Assembly (NCBI GenBank): GCA_040902925.1 | Contig: JBBDWJ010000283.1 | Coordinates: forward strand, 1 to 14,956 | DNA: 14,956 nt | Reading direction: 5' to 3' | Source of the DNA: JBBDWJ01 sp040902925 | Lineage (GTDB): Bacteria > Acidobacteriota > Terriglobia > Bryobacterales > UBA6623 | The notes under the pieces: model-generated | What the model was told of the DNA's origin: nothing | Seen by the model: only the letters and a program-made list of their open reading frames with translations | Database searches by the model: none | Made by a program: the position numbers and the translations under genes | Part shown: in pieces, positions 1 through 7,155 of the stretch | Layout: the number at the start of each line of letters is the position of its first letter | Position numbering within the stretch: position 1 is the stretch's first letter

Positions 1-297
1 CAGCGACTCGCAATACTTCACTACCTTTTTGTCGTTGGTGTGCTGGAACAGGACGGTGATCTCGCGGCGGCACTCCTCCGGGATCTTCTTCACGTTGGGC
101 GGATTGAAGTGGTCGGGATGCTCGTGGGAAAACCAGATGTGGGTGATGCCGCGGAAGTCTTCGTAGCGGAACTGCGACGGCGCCAGAAGGTCCCAGCCAT
201 CGTTAAACACCGGACCCTCCAGCCAGGGATCACAGATCAGCCGGACCGGACCGTGCTCGACCACAAACGATGCATGATTGACGAACTGGAGCTTCAT
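1..297 (-). CDS. MBL-fold metallohydrolase, N-terminal part (cut by window edge)
   Basis: The minus-strand frame opens with ATG at 297 and stays open for 99 codons to the left edge, so the C-terminal part lies outside the window. The protein begins MKLQFVNHASFVVEHGPVRL, with a DPWLEG stretch at residues 23-28. A classic metallo-beta-lactamase zinc motif HEHPDH (H-x-H-x-D-H) sits at residues 58-63, preceded by a hydrophobic strand. In this fold the motif binds one or two metals and activates water for hydrolysis. The early strand-turn pattern resembles UlaG-like or exopolysaccharide/sialate-associated MBL proteins rather than true beta-lactamases. The substrate cannot be inferred from this part. 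An AGGGG stretch lies roughly 13 bases upstream of the ATG, a weak and distant ribosome site. The gene is divergent from the large gene to its right. The MBL assignment is firm; any more specific name would be a guess. Confidence 0.88.
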   Translation of the reverse strand, partial: MKLQFVNHASFVVEHGPVRLICDPWLEGPVFNDGWDLLAPSQFRYEDFRGITHIWFSHEHPDHFNPPNVKKIPEECRREITVLFQHTNDKKVVKYCESL

Positions 298-927
298 TCC
301 GATTTTGCACCCCTCTGGCATTCCCTGATTGTGAGCCGGCGATCCACGTCGGCGGCCCGCGAGAAGGGACGACGTCCGTGGCGCGCCGGGCAAGCCGTCA
401 GCGAATCAAACATTCTGGGAATCCCGCGCCTGTCTTATTTTCCACCAGGAACTGGCGAGTGAGGTGATCCAGCCCGAAGCGGTTGTATTACTGATCCTCG
501 ATCGGCATAAGCCCCTGCCGGTTAAGCCCGTGCCCGGCCACCCAGGGCGGCGGCAGGCTAAGGCAGGCCCCCTGTTCGCGTCCGGACCCTTCATAGCCCG
601 GGCTCATCTGAAGCCTGCTGCCGCAACAGGAGGCTCCATCATGATCTGTGGGCATGATCCGCAGGCATGGGTCTGCAGGCCGCGAGACGGCAAAGTGATG
701 GAAGACCGGCTTCTTTCCTACGCTAGCGCCCCGACCACGTCGCTATACCCCCCAGATACCCCCAGACTCCATTTGTGCTGTGTCCTGTTTCAATCCTGAA
801 GCACGCGGGAGGTTGCCATTCTACGTCGATTACCTGATATGCACACCTATAAACGCTGATTTTGTCGAAGGTTTCGAGAACTATCTGTAAATATGATTAT
901 GCGGGCGCTTTGGGTCAGCCGCTACGA
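298..927. other. Divergent intergenic region without a convincing gene
   Basis: About 630 bases separate the MBL gene from the large plus-strand gene. The open frames here have no ribosome site, no recognisable domain and a poor composition for this genome, so I call none. The region holds a hairpin at 613-634 (GCCT/AGGC and CTG/CAG arms with a G-G mismatch and a 6-base loop). Directly after it comes a 13-bp direct-repeat array. A TTGCCA at 813-818 followed 19 bases later by TATGCA at 838-843 could be a promoter for the downstream gene, but the spacing is long. TATAAA at 848-853 has no good -35 partner. Regulatory DNA for two divergent genes is the natural reading; no element is proven. Confidence 0.5.
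640..679. repeat. Three imperfect 13-14 bp direct repeats
   Basis: Three head-to-tail units begin at 640, 653 and 666. The first two follow the pattern CATGATCYGYRGG, and the third is a diverged 14-base copy (CATGGGTCTGCAGG). They lie within the divergent intergenic region, immediately right of a hairpin and about 250 bases before the large gene. Spacing of 13 bases is slightly more than one helical turn, so they could be protein-binding sites, but nothing in the sequence names a regulator. They could equally be a chance slippage product. Confidence 0.5.
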
Positions 928-3900
928 ATGGGATTCTATCAAGAGTACGAACTCCTCGGTCTAGTTCACGACGGTCCAACGAAGACGCTGCGTGCCCGCG
1001 AAATCGCCGGCGACCGCGCGGTCTTCCTGCACCTGCTGACAGGTGCGTTGCCGCCAGACGCGCAGCGAACGCTATTGGAGCACGTGAACGCGCTGAGGGC
1101 CCGATCCGCGGACGTGCTCAGGATAGGCGAGTTCGCAGGAACGCGTTACGTCGTCACCGACGTTCTCGACCCCTTTTCCAACCTCGAGCAATGGGTGAGC
1201 GAACGGATTCTCGGCGCTGCCGTAAAGGGGGCGGAGCGGCCGCCGACCAAGTCGGACTTCGGTCCGGGGCCTGGCCGCACTCCAACGGAACCTGGGGGGC
1301 CGCAGGGGGTGTCGCGAACCCCGCCGCCGAGCGCCACAACCCAGCCCGCTCACCGCAGCCCGCAAGCGACGAACAGTTCGGGGACGTTCTCCGGCAGCCC
1401 GTCGCCGCCGAACCGCGTCCATGTGTCCCCGGAGACGCCCTTCCGGGAGGTGGCGGAACCAGCGGCGGTTGATGCTTCAGCGCGCGACTCCGCGCATTTG
1501 GCCGATGCGGCTCGCAGCGGCGAGGCGCAGTCTAATCCGCATGTGGCTAATCCGCATGTGGCGAATCCGGATATGGCGAATCCGGAGATGGGGCCGGCGG
1601 CGCCGTCCGCCCAGGAGCAGCGGCAGGCCGACTCCGCCACATCCACCACCACCCTTGCCGACGGGTCGCCGCGACGCCTTGACGAGGCGGCCCGCGCGAA
1701 GCACCCCTCGAACGGCTTCGATGCGCCGCCGGTAGATTCGGCACACGGAGTTCCGCCCGAGTGGGGACTGCGCGAGCTCACCGATTCACTCGATGCTGCG
1801 GCGCCCGAGGCGGACGCGAACCCGCCTTACGCCGATGTCGAGATGCATCTCGACGAGGCCAGCGAGCAATCGGATAACGAAGCCGTCCGGAACGCAATGG
1901 AGTCGCTGGAGGGCGCTCTCAAGCTCCGTCCGGACCACGCCGGAGCGACGCCTCTGGCCGGCGACGCGCAGGAGCGCGAGCGTGCTCAGCAGGCACAGGA
2001 AGAGCTGCAAGTCCAAAAAGAGTGGCACTACCAGAAGGCTCGCGAAGCTTGGGAAGACGGCGATCTGGAGGCCGCGCTGGATGAGCTCGAACGGCTGTCG
2101 GCCATCGAAAACGAGCAGCCGGGTGAGTCGGAGCGCAGCGGCATCTATCGCGAGTTTCAGAAACAAGTTCGCGCCGAGAATGAGGCCGTCAACAATTCCT
2201 ACGCCGAGGCTCGCGCCCACATGGCGGAAGAGAACCTCGCCGAGGCGCTGGAGATCTGCGAGCGCTACCTCGCGAAATTCCCGAATCACGCGCAGTTTCA
2301 GGCGCTGCGATTTGATATCGGCGAACGCAGACGCCAGGAGGCGCTAGCTTTCATCGCCGATACTGACAGGCTTGTGAACGAAGAGCCTAACCTCGACCGA
2401 AAAATCGAGATCCTCCAGAAAGCGCTCGAACAGTCTCCTGGGGAGAAGCACTTCGAGGAAGCCGTCCGGCTTGTTCGCGAAAAGCAGCAGTTGATCCGCT
2501 CCATCGTCGATAAAGCCCAGGGTCTGGAGCAGTCGCACCGTTTCCGCGAGGCTTTGGAACAGTGGCAGTTGGTGGAATCGATTTACGCGCCGTATCCGGG
2601 TTTGCAGGATAACGTCCAGAGGCTCGAGCAGCGTGTGCAGGAAAACCGGGTGCGGACGGAAGCGCGCGCCCGCTGGGTGAGCCAGTCCAAGCGATGTCTG
2701 CAGGGCGGGGACTATGAGCAGGCCTTGGAGCTCGTCCGCAACGCTTTGGTCGAATGCCCGGACGACTCGGAGCTTCGCCAGCTCGAGCTCGAGGCCGGCG
2801 AGGGATTGCAGCGCGCCGATACGGTAAGGGACCATTTGCGTCAGGCGCAGCAGCACTGGCATGCGGGCCGCCACGCCGACGGCCTCGACCAGTTGCGCCA
2901 GGCGCAAAAGATCGACCCGCGCAATACTCTCGTGCGCGGAGAGCTCGTCAACGCGTTGGTGGAGCTAGCCCGCCGGACGGCCGAGACGGATTGGGCCACG
3001 GCGCAGCCGATGGTCGAAGAAATCCTCCATCTCGAACCGAACCACACAACGGCTGTCCATCTGTTGGAGCAAATCGGGCACCAGAAGCGCGAGGAAATGG
3101 TCTCGTGGTGCCTGGTGGAGGCCCGCCGCCTGCGAGCGGCCGGCGATGCCGAGGCAGCTTACCGATTGGTTTCGGAGAACGCGAGTCTATACCCCGAAGA
3201 AGATCGGCTGGCGCAGCTCCAGGCGGCCTTGGCGGAGCAAATCGACCCTTCCCTGCATGAGGCAAATGCCTTCAGGGAGGGCTCTCCATCGGAAGAGAAC
3301 GGTGGCGCCGGGATCGCCCAGAGTTTCGGCGAGACTCCCAGTCAAGGCTGGCAGCAAGGCCAGGAAAGCTACACGGACTCCGAGATTCGCGCTGAAAACG
3401 CCCTCTATGGCGCGGAGCAGCCCGATGGCGACGAGATCGGCGAAACGTACGATACGTCCTTTGAAGCTGGACGAGCAGAGGAATCCGACGGGCCCTTTGG
3501 CCTTGGCGGATCGTTTGAATCCTCGGAGGCTCCTTTCGGCGAGGACTCGGCTTCGCCCGCCCACACGCCGTTGCTCCTGTCCAGATTCCCTCAAGATCCC
3601 CGGGGCGTCGTCGAAGAACAGGATGACCTGTTGAGCCGCCTGGCGAGCGAAAGCGCCGGGACGCCACCCGGTAAGCAACGGGCGAAAGTGCCGCCGCCCC
3701 AGGCCGGGCCGGCTTCCGAAGTGACGCCGCTGAAACAAATCGCGGCGCTGGTCGAAGGGCTTCGCCAAAAGGTGGCCGGCAAGAACTTCGAAGCGATTGG
3801 GCGCACATGGCCGGTTGTGCCGACACTGCTGGGCGTTGCGGCGGCTTTCCTGCTCGTCGCGATATTGGCAATAGTGTTGATTTCGCGGATGGCGGATAGT

Positions 3901-5769
3901 CCTCCGGCGACACCGCCCATCGCGGGTCTGCCGGTGACGATTCAAAGCTCGCCGCCGGGCGCGACGTTCCTTGTGGACGGCCAGACTTGTGTTTCGCCGT
4001 GCCAACTCGATCTCGCCCCGCAGCCCCACCGCGTGGAGGCCAATCTGGCGGGCTTTCGCCCGGCGGTGGTTTCGTTCGACGTCGATGAGAGTAGCGCCGC
4101 GCAGCCGTTCGTGGTGGCGCTGCTGCCGCTTGTGCCGGGTTTGCACATCAGCTCGGACCTGGCTTCCGGAAGCGTGACGCTCGACGGGAAGGCTATTGGC
4201 GAACTCGAGGACGGCGGCTTCGAGGGTGAACTTGCCGACCTTGGCGAGGGAGAGCATACGCTCCGGCTGGCCGGCGAGGGTAGCTCCGCCGCATTCTCTT
4301 TTGAGATTCCCGCCGGCGGCGCTCCGCGCCTCACCACAGCGCCGACGGTGACGAGTCTCAAGGCAGTGGTGATCGCCGGCCTTGGCGCGGTGGCGCATGT
4401 TTATGCAACCGAGACCGGTCAAACCGTAGCCCTCGACGGCCAGCCGCAGGGAAAGCTCGGCGCCGAGCCGCTCGTCCTGCAGAACCTCAGCGAAGGCACG
4501 CATGAGTTGACCATGGGCGCCGGCCGCGAGCAGCGCCGGGTCGTCTTTGAGAGCGGGCAAGCCCCTTTACTGGCGGCCTTCGTCAACTCCGACCGCAATG
4601 TGGGATCGCTGCGCGTGATCACCGGCGAGGATGACGTCGAGATCTTCCTGAACGGCACGCCGTACCGCCGTAAGACCGCCCGCGGCCGCCGCCTGATCTA
4701 TCTTTACCCCAACAAGTTTGAAGTCCGCGTGGAGAAGGAAGGCTTTCGGTCGCCCGCGGTGCAGATCGCCGAAATTCGAAAGGGTGAGGAAGTGCAGCTC
4801 GAGTTTGAGCTGACGCCGCTGCCCCGCACGTCGACTCTGCGCATCAGCAACGTCATCCCGGGGACCGAAGTCTGGATCGACGGCCAGTCGCGCGGCACCG
4901 TCCGCTCCGCTGTGTTCACGTTGTCGAGTATCGAGCCCGGCAAGCATTCTATCCGGCTGGAGCACGAAGACTATCAGACCGCTGAGTTCGAGCGCGAGGT
5001 TGCGCCGAACGCAGTCGTGGAGCTGGACGGCACGCTCGAAAGCGCCGTCGGTACGCTCGAGATTCAAATCATCCCGCCCGATGCCGATGTGCGGGTGACG
5101 CTGCAACGGGAAGGCGAGAGCGCTTCGCGGCCTGTCACGGAGCGAACGCTTACGTTGCCTCCCGGCACCTACACTGTTCAGGCCAGCGGGAATGGATTCC
5201 AGGATTATTCCGCGACGGTTCGTGTTGCCCTGGGGCAAACCAAGACGGCGGCCCTCACGCTGCGCAAGGAAGAGCAGAAAGTCGTACAGCCGGCAATTAC
5301 GTTGGGCGATTGGGAAAAGGCCGGCTGGAAGCGCGAAGACAAACTGCTGGTCCGGCGCGGCGGAGACTTTGTCACGCTGCCGAACTCCGGCGGCGCCGGC
5401 CGCTACACCTTCACGGGATTGCTGCAGAAAGGCCGCCGCCTGGAGTGGGTGGTCAACTTCACCGACAAAGACAACCACGTCTTTTACCAGCTCGGCGAGG
5501 ATTTTCTGCATCGCACCGAAGTCACCAAGGGCAAGAAATCAAGGACCGTCAAGATCCCGCACAAAATGAAGTGGAACGACTTTCTGAGTGTCGACATTGG
5601 CGTGCAAGGCGGTTCGATCGTCCATCGCGTGCTCGTCGACGATCAGTGGATCGAGCTCGACAACTGGAAGAGTGCGGGAGGCGACTTCACCGCCGGCAAG
5701 TTCGGCTTTCACATCCCGGGACGGGATCAGGTAGGCCTGAGCCACTTCGCGTTTCAGCCTGAGCGCTAG
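928..5769 (+). CDS. Giant membrane protein: kinase N-lobe-like, TPR-like, TM helix, PEGA repeats, jelly-roll-like C-terminus
   Basis: This is a 1613-residue protein starting at ATG 928. A TTG 66 bases upstream is in frame, but its extra 22 residues look unconserved. Residues 1-93 (YELLGLVHDGPTKTLRAREI..., ending in a hinge-like YVVTDVLDPFSNLEQWV) resemble the N-lobe of a Ser/Thr kinase; the beta-3 lysine and the whole C-lobe are absent. Residues 94-310 are a Pro/Ala/Ser-rich linker. Residues 318-775 are helical TPR-like units with repeated A-x-x-x-G-x-x-x-x-A-L patterns. Residues 776-955 are acidic linker. A hydrophobic helix spans about 964-985. About six PEGA-type beta repeats follow, near 1000, 1071, 1145, 1226, 1302 and 1375, with signatures such as SSPPGATFLVDG and PGTEVWIDG. 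Residues 1457-1613 look like a concanavalin/LamG-type jelly roll. The likely topology is an N-terminal cytoplasmic half and an exported C-terminal half, perhaps surface sensing or scaffolding. Its function is unknown. Confidence 0.85.
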   Translation: MGFYQEYELLGLVHDGPTKTLRAREIAGDRAVFLHLLTGALPPDAQRTLLEHVNALRARSADVLRIGEFAGTRYVVTDVLDPFSNLEQWVSERILGAAVKGAERPPTKSDFGPGPGRTPTEPGGPQGVSRTPPPSATTQPAHRSPQATNSSGTFSGSPSPPNRVHVSPETPFREVAEPAAVDASARDSAHLADAARSGEAQSNPHVANPHVANPDMANPEMGPAAPSAQEQRQADSATSTTTLADGSPRRLDEAARAKHPSNGFDAPPVDSAHGVPPEWGLRELTDSLDAAAPEADANPPYADVEMHLDEASEQSDNEAVRNAMESLEGALKLRPDHAGATPLAGDAQERERAQQAQEELQVQKEWHYQKAREAWEDGDLEAALDELERLSAIENEQPGESERSGIYREFQKQVRAENEAVNNSYAEARAHMAEENLAEALEICERYLAKFPNHAQFQALRFDIGERRRQEALAFIADTDRLVNEEPNLDRKIEILQKALEQSPGEKHFEEAVRLVREKQQLIRSIVDKAQGLEQSHRFREALEQWQLVESIYAPYPGLQDNVQRLEQRVQENRVRTEARARWVSQSKRCLQGGDYEQALELVRNALVECPDDSELRQLELEAGEGLQRADTVRDHLRQAQQHWHAGRHADGLDQLRQAQKIDPRNTLVRGELVNALVELARRTAETDWATAQPMVEEILHLEPNHTTAVHLLEQIGHQKREEMVSWCLVEARRLRAAGDAEAAYRLVSENASLYPEEDRLAQLQAALAEQIDPSLHEANAFREGSPSEENGGAGIAQSFGETPSQGWQQGQESYTDSEIRAENALYGAEQPDGDEIGETYDTSFEAGRAEESDGPFGLGGSFESSEAPFGEDSASPAHTPLLLSRFPQDPRGVVEEQDDLLSRLASESAGTPPGKQRAKVPPPQAGPASEVTPLKQIAALVEGLRQKVAGKNFEAIGRTWPVVPTLLGVAAAFLLVAILAIVLISRMADSPPATPPIAGLPVTIQSSPPGATFLVDGQTCVSPCQLDLAPQPHRVEANLAGFRPAVVSFDVDESSAAQPFVVALLPLVPGLHISSDLASGSVTLDGKAIGELEDGGFEGELADLGEGEHTLRLAGEGSSAAFSFEIPAGGAPRLTTAPTVTSLKAVVIAGLGAVAHVYATETGQTVALDGQPQGKLGAEPLVLQNLSEGTHELTMGAGREQRRVVFESGQAPLLAAFVNSDRNVGSLRVITGEDDVEIFLNGTPYRRKTARGRRLIYLYPNKFEVRVEKEGFRSPAVQIAEIRKGEEVQLEFELTPLPRTSTLRISNVIPGTEVWIDGQSRGTVRSAVFTLSSIEPGKHSIRLEHEDYQTAEFEREVAPNAVVELDGTLESAVGTLEIQIIPPDADVRVTLQREGESASRPVTERTLTLPPGTYTVQASGNGFQDYSATVRVALGQTKTAALTLRKEEQKVVQPAITLGDWEKAGWKREDKLLVRRGGDFVTLPNSGGAGRYTFTGLLQKGRRLEWVVNFTDKDNHVFYQLGEDFLHRTEVTKGKKSRTVKIPHKMKWNDFLSVDIGVQGGSIVHRVLVDDQWIELDNWKSAGGDFTAGKFGFHIPGRDQVGLSHFAFQPER
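1534..1593 (+). repeat. In-frame 15-bp tandem repeat, four copies
   Basis: Four consecutive 15-base units encode NPHVA, NPHVA, NPDMA and NPEMG (residues 203-222 of the large protein). The first two units differ by one base and the last two have drifted. The array sits in the low-complexity linker between the kinase-like domain and the TPR-like region. Because the unit is a multiple of three, copy-number change would alter linker length without breaking the frame. Confidence 0.85.
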
Positions 5770-5854
5770 GCCGGCATCGCCGCCTGGGGACTACGGCCTG
5801 GCCCGAGTGGGCCAGATCCAGGCAGACATCAATTCCTCAATAAATTCCGCTACC

Positions 5855-6997
5855 ATGGGGCTGATGTTGGCCCCACAGACGAATACCGTACTCTCCGACG
5901 TCGGCCGCCGTGGCTTTCTGCTCGCCGCGGGCGGCAGTGTTTCGTCAGGCGTGACGCTGGCCGCCGCGGCGGCGCAACGGCCGGCTACCGCGCGTGCCCC
6001 GGCCAAGCTGGGATTGGACCTTTTCAGTCTGCGTTCCCAAGGGTGGAGCGCTTTTGAATTTCTCGATTTCTGCGCCAAGGTTGGGGTTGATGTGGCGCAC
6101 TTTTCCGAGCCCCGATTTCTCGGCGGTCTCGACGAACCCCATTTGCGAAAGGTCAAAGAACATGCCGACCGGCTGGGGGTCGCGCTGGAAGTCGGCTTCG
6201 GCTCCATTTGCGCCAGCTCCAGCCGCTTCAACAAAGACGAAGGATCGCCCTCCGAGCAGCTTTTGCGGATGTTCCGTCTCGCCAAGACGCTTGGGTCGCC
6301 TTTCGTGCGCTGCTACCTGGGTAGCTCTCGCGAGCGCGGCGGCGAGATCCCTCTGGAGCAGCACATCGAGAATACGATCGCGAGCTGCAAATCGGTTCGC
6401 AGCCAGGCTCTGGATCTGGGCCTTAAGATCGCTATCGAGAACCACGCCGGAGACCTTCAGGCTTTGCAGCTCAAGTCGCTGATCGAAGAGGCCGGCACGG
6501 ATTACGTGGGGGCGCTGATCGATGCCGGCAACGCCGCCTGGACGCTCGAAGATCCTCACCACACGCTCGAAACGCTCGCCCCTTACGCGCTGGCGAGCGG
6601 CGTGCGCGATTCCGCGATCTGGCTCACCGACAAGGGCGCCGACGTGATGTGGGTGCCGCTGGGCGAGGGCAACGTGGATATTGCGGGGTGGGCGCGGCGC
6701 TACGTCGAGCTTTGCCCGGGCAAGGCGTTTTCCCTCGAAATCATCAACGTGCGCTCGGCCCGCTCGTTCGAGTTTTTAGATGCCGCGTTTTGGGACGCTT
6801 ACCGCGACGTTCCGGCGTGGGTCTTTGCCGGTTTCCTCAGTCGCGCCCGCCAGGGCAGCGCCTATACCAAAGTCCCTCCGGGTCCGCAGGGCGAAGCGCA
6901 GGCCAGCCCGGCGTTCCGGCAGTTCCTGGTCGAACAGGAGCGGCGGGATGTCGAACGCGATGTGGCTTCTGCCCGCAACCTGCTGGCCGGCGACTGA
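5855..6997 (+). CDS. Tat-exported sugar isomerase/epimerase-like TIM barrel protein
   Basis: A 380-residue protein if ATG 5855 is used; ATG 5864 and an upstream GTG 5807 are alternatives, and none has a strong ribosome site. Residues 16-26 (VGRRGFLLAAG) plus a following Ala-rich hydrophobic stretch form a twin-arginine export signal, so the protein is probably folded in the cytoplasm and moved to the periplasm or surface. The rest fits the xylose-isomerase-like/AP endonuclease 2 superfamily: LGLDLFSLR at the first strand, IENHAGD with candidate metal ligand E195, IDAGNAAW with D223, a PLGEG loop, and SLEII with E295. The usual histidine of the H-x-x-D strand, expected 26 residues after D223, is replaced by Gly249 in GVRDS. 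Activity may be altered or lost. It lies 85 bp after the large PEGA gene on the same strand. The substrate is unknown; relatives act on keto-sugars, inositols or sugar phosphates. Confidence 0.85.
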   Translation: MGLMLAPQTNTVLSDVGRRGFLLAAGGSVSSGVTLAAAAAQRPATARAPAKLGLDLFSLRSQGWSAFEFLDFCAKVGVDVAHFSEPRFLGGLDEPHLRKVKEHADRLGVALEVGFGSICASSSRFNKDEGSPSEQLLRMFRLAKTLGSPFVRCYLGSSRERGGEIPLEQHIENTIASCKSVRSQALDLGLKIAIENHAGDLQALQLKSLIEEAGTDYVGALIDAGNAAWTLEDPHHTLETLAPYALASGVRDSAIWLTDKGADVMWVPLGEGNVDIAGWARRYVELCPGKAFSLEIINVRSARSFEFLDAAFWDAYRDVPAWVFAGFLSRARQGSAYTKVPPGPQGEAQASPAFRQFLVEQERRDVERDVASARNLLAGD

Positions 6998-7011
6998 GCG
7001 ACGAAAGCCTT

Positions 7012-7128
7012 GGCCGAAAGGCCCTGCAACGCAGGCCGAATGCCTGCCCTCCTTCGAGCAGCAACCGAAAAGGGCCAACCCCAAAGGACGGGCTTCGCCC
7101 GCCCGGGACCGGCATGAGTACCGGTCCC
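7012..7128. repeat. Cluster of four perfect hairpins between convergent genes
   Basis: The 158-bp gap between two convergent genes holds four perfect stems. They are GGCC-GAAA-GGCC at 7012-7023 (a GNRA loop), GCAGGC-CGAAT-GCCTGC at 7031-7047, CGGGC-TTC-GCCCG at 7089-7101, and GGGACCGG-CATGAGTA-CCGGTCCC at 7105-7128. None has a T tract. They can act as bidirectional transcript ends or 3' stability elements, and the packing resembles palindromic intergenic repeats of the REP kind. The family relationship is inference; the stems themselves are read directly. Confidence 0.7.
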
Positions 7129-7155
7129 CACTGTCGAACACACCTTTGACTTTAA

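Noticed and set aside
461..474. GAGGTGATCCAGCC is complementary to the 3' tail of 16S rRNA (extended Shine-Dalgarno, or rRNA end on the minus strand).
   Set aside because: No start codon lies at a usable distance downstream, and no other 16S sequence flanks it on the minus strand. Probably chance.
464..799. A plus-strand open frame of 111 codons in the first intergenic region.
   Set aside because: Its GTG start lies inside the Shine-Dalgarno-like run, there is no domain, and its Pro/Arg/His composition looks like non-coding DNA.
3187..4560. A long minus-strand open frame (457 codons) opposite the PEGA gene.
   Set aside because: Its Arg/His/Gly-rich translation lacks any domain and mirrors the GC-rich codon pattern of the convincing plus-strand gene.
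7012..7128. Possible CRISPR array in the hairpin-rich gap.
   Set aside because: The stems differ from one another and there is no constant repeat with regular spacers.
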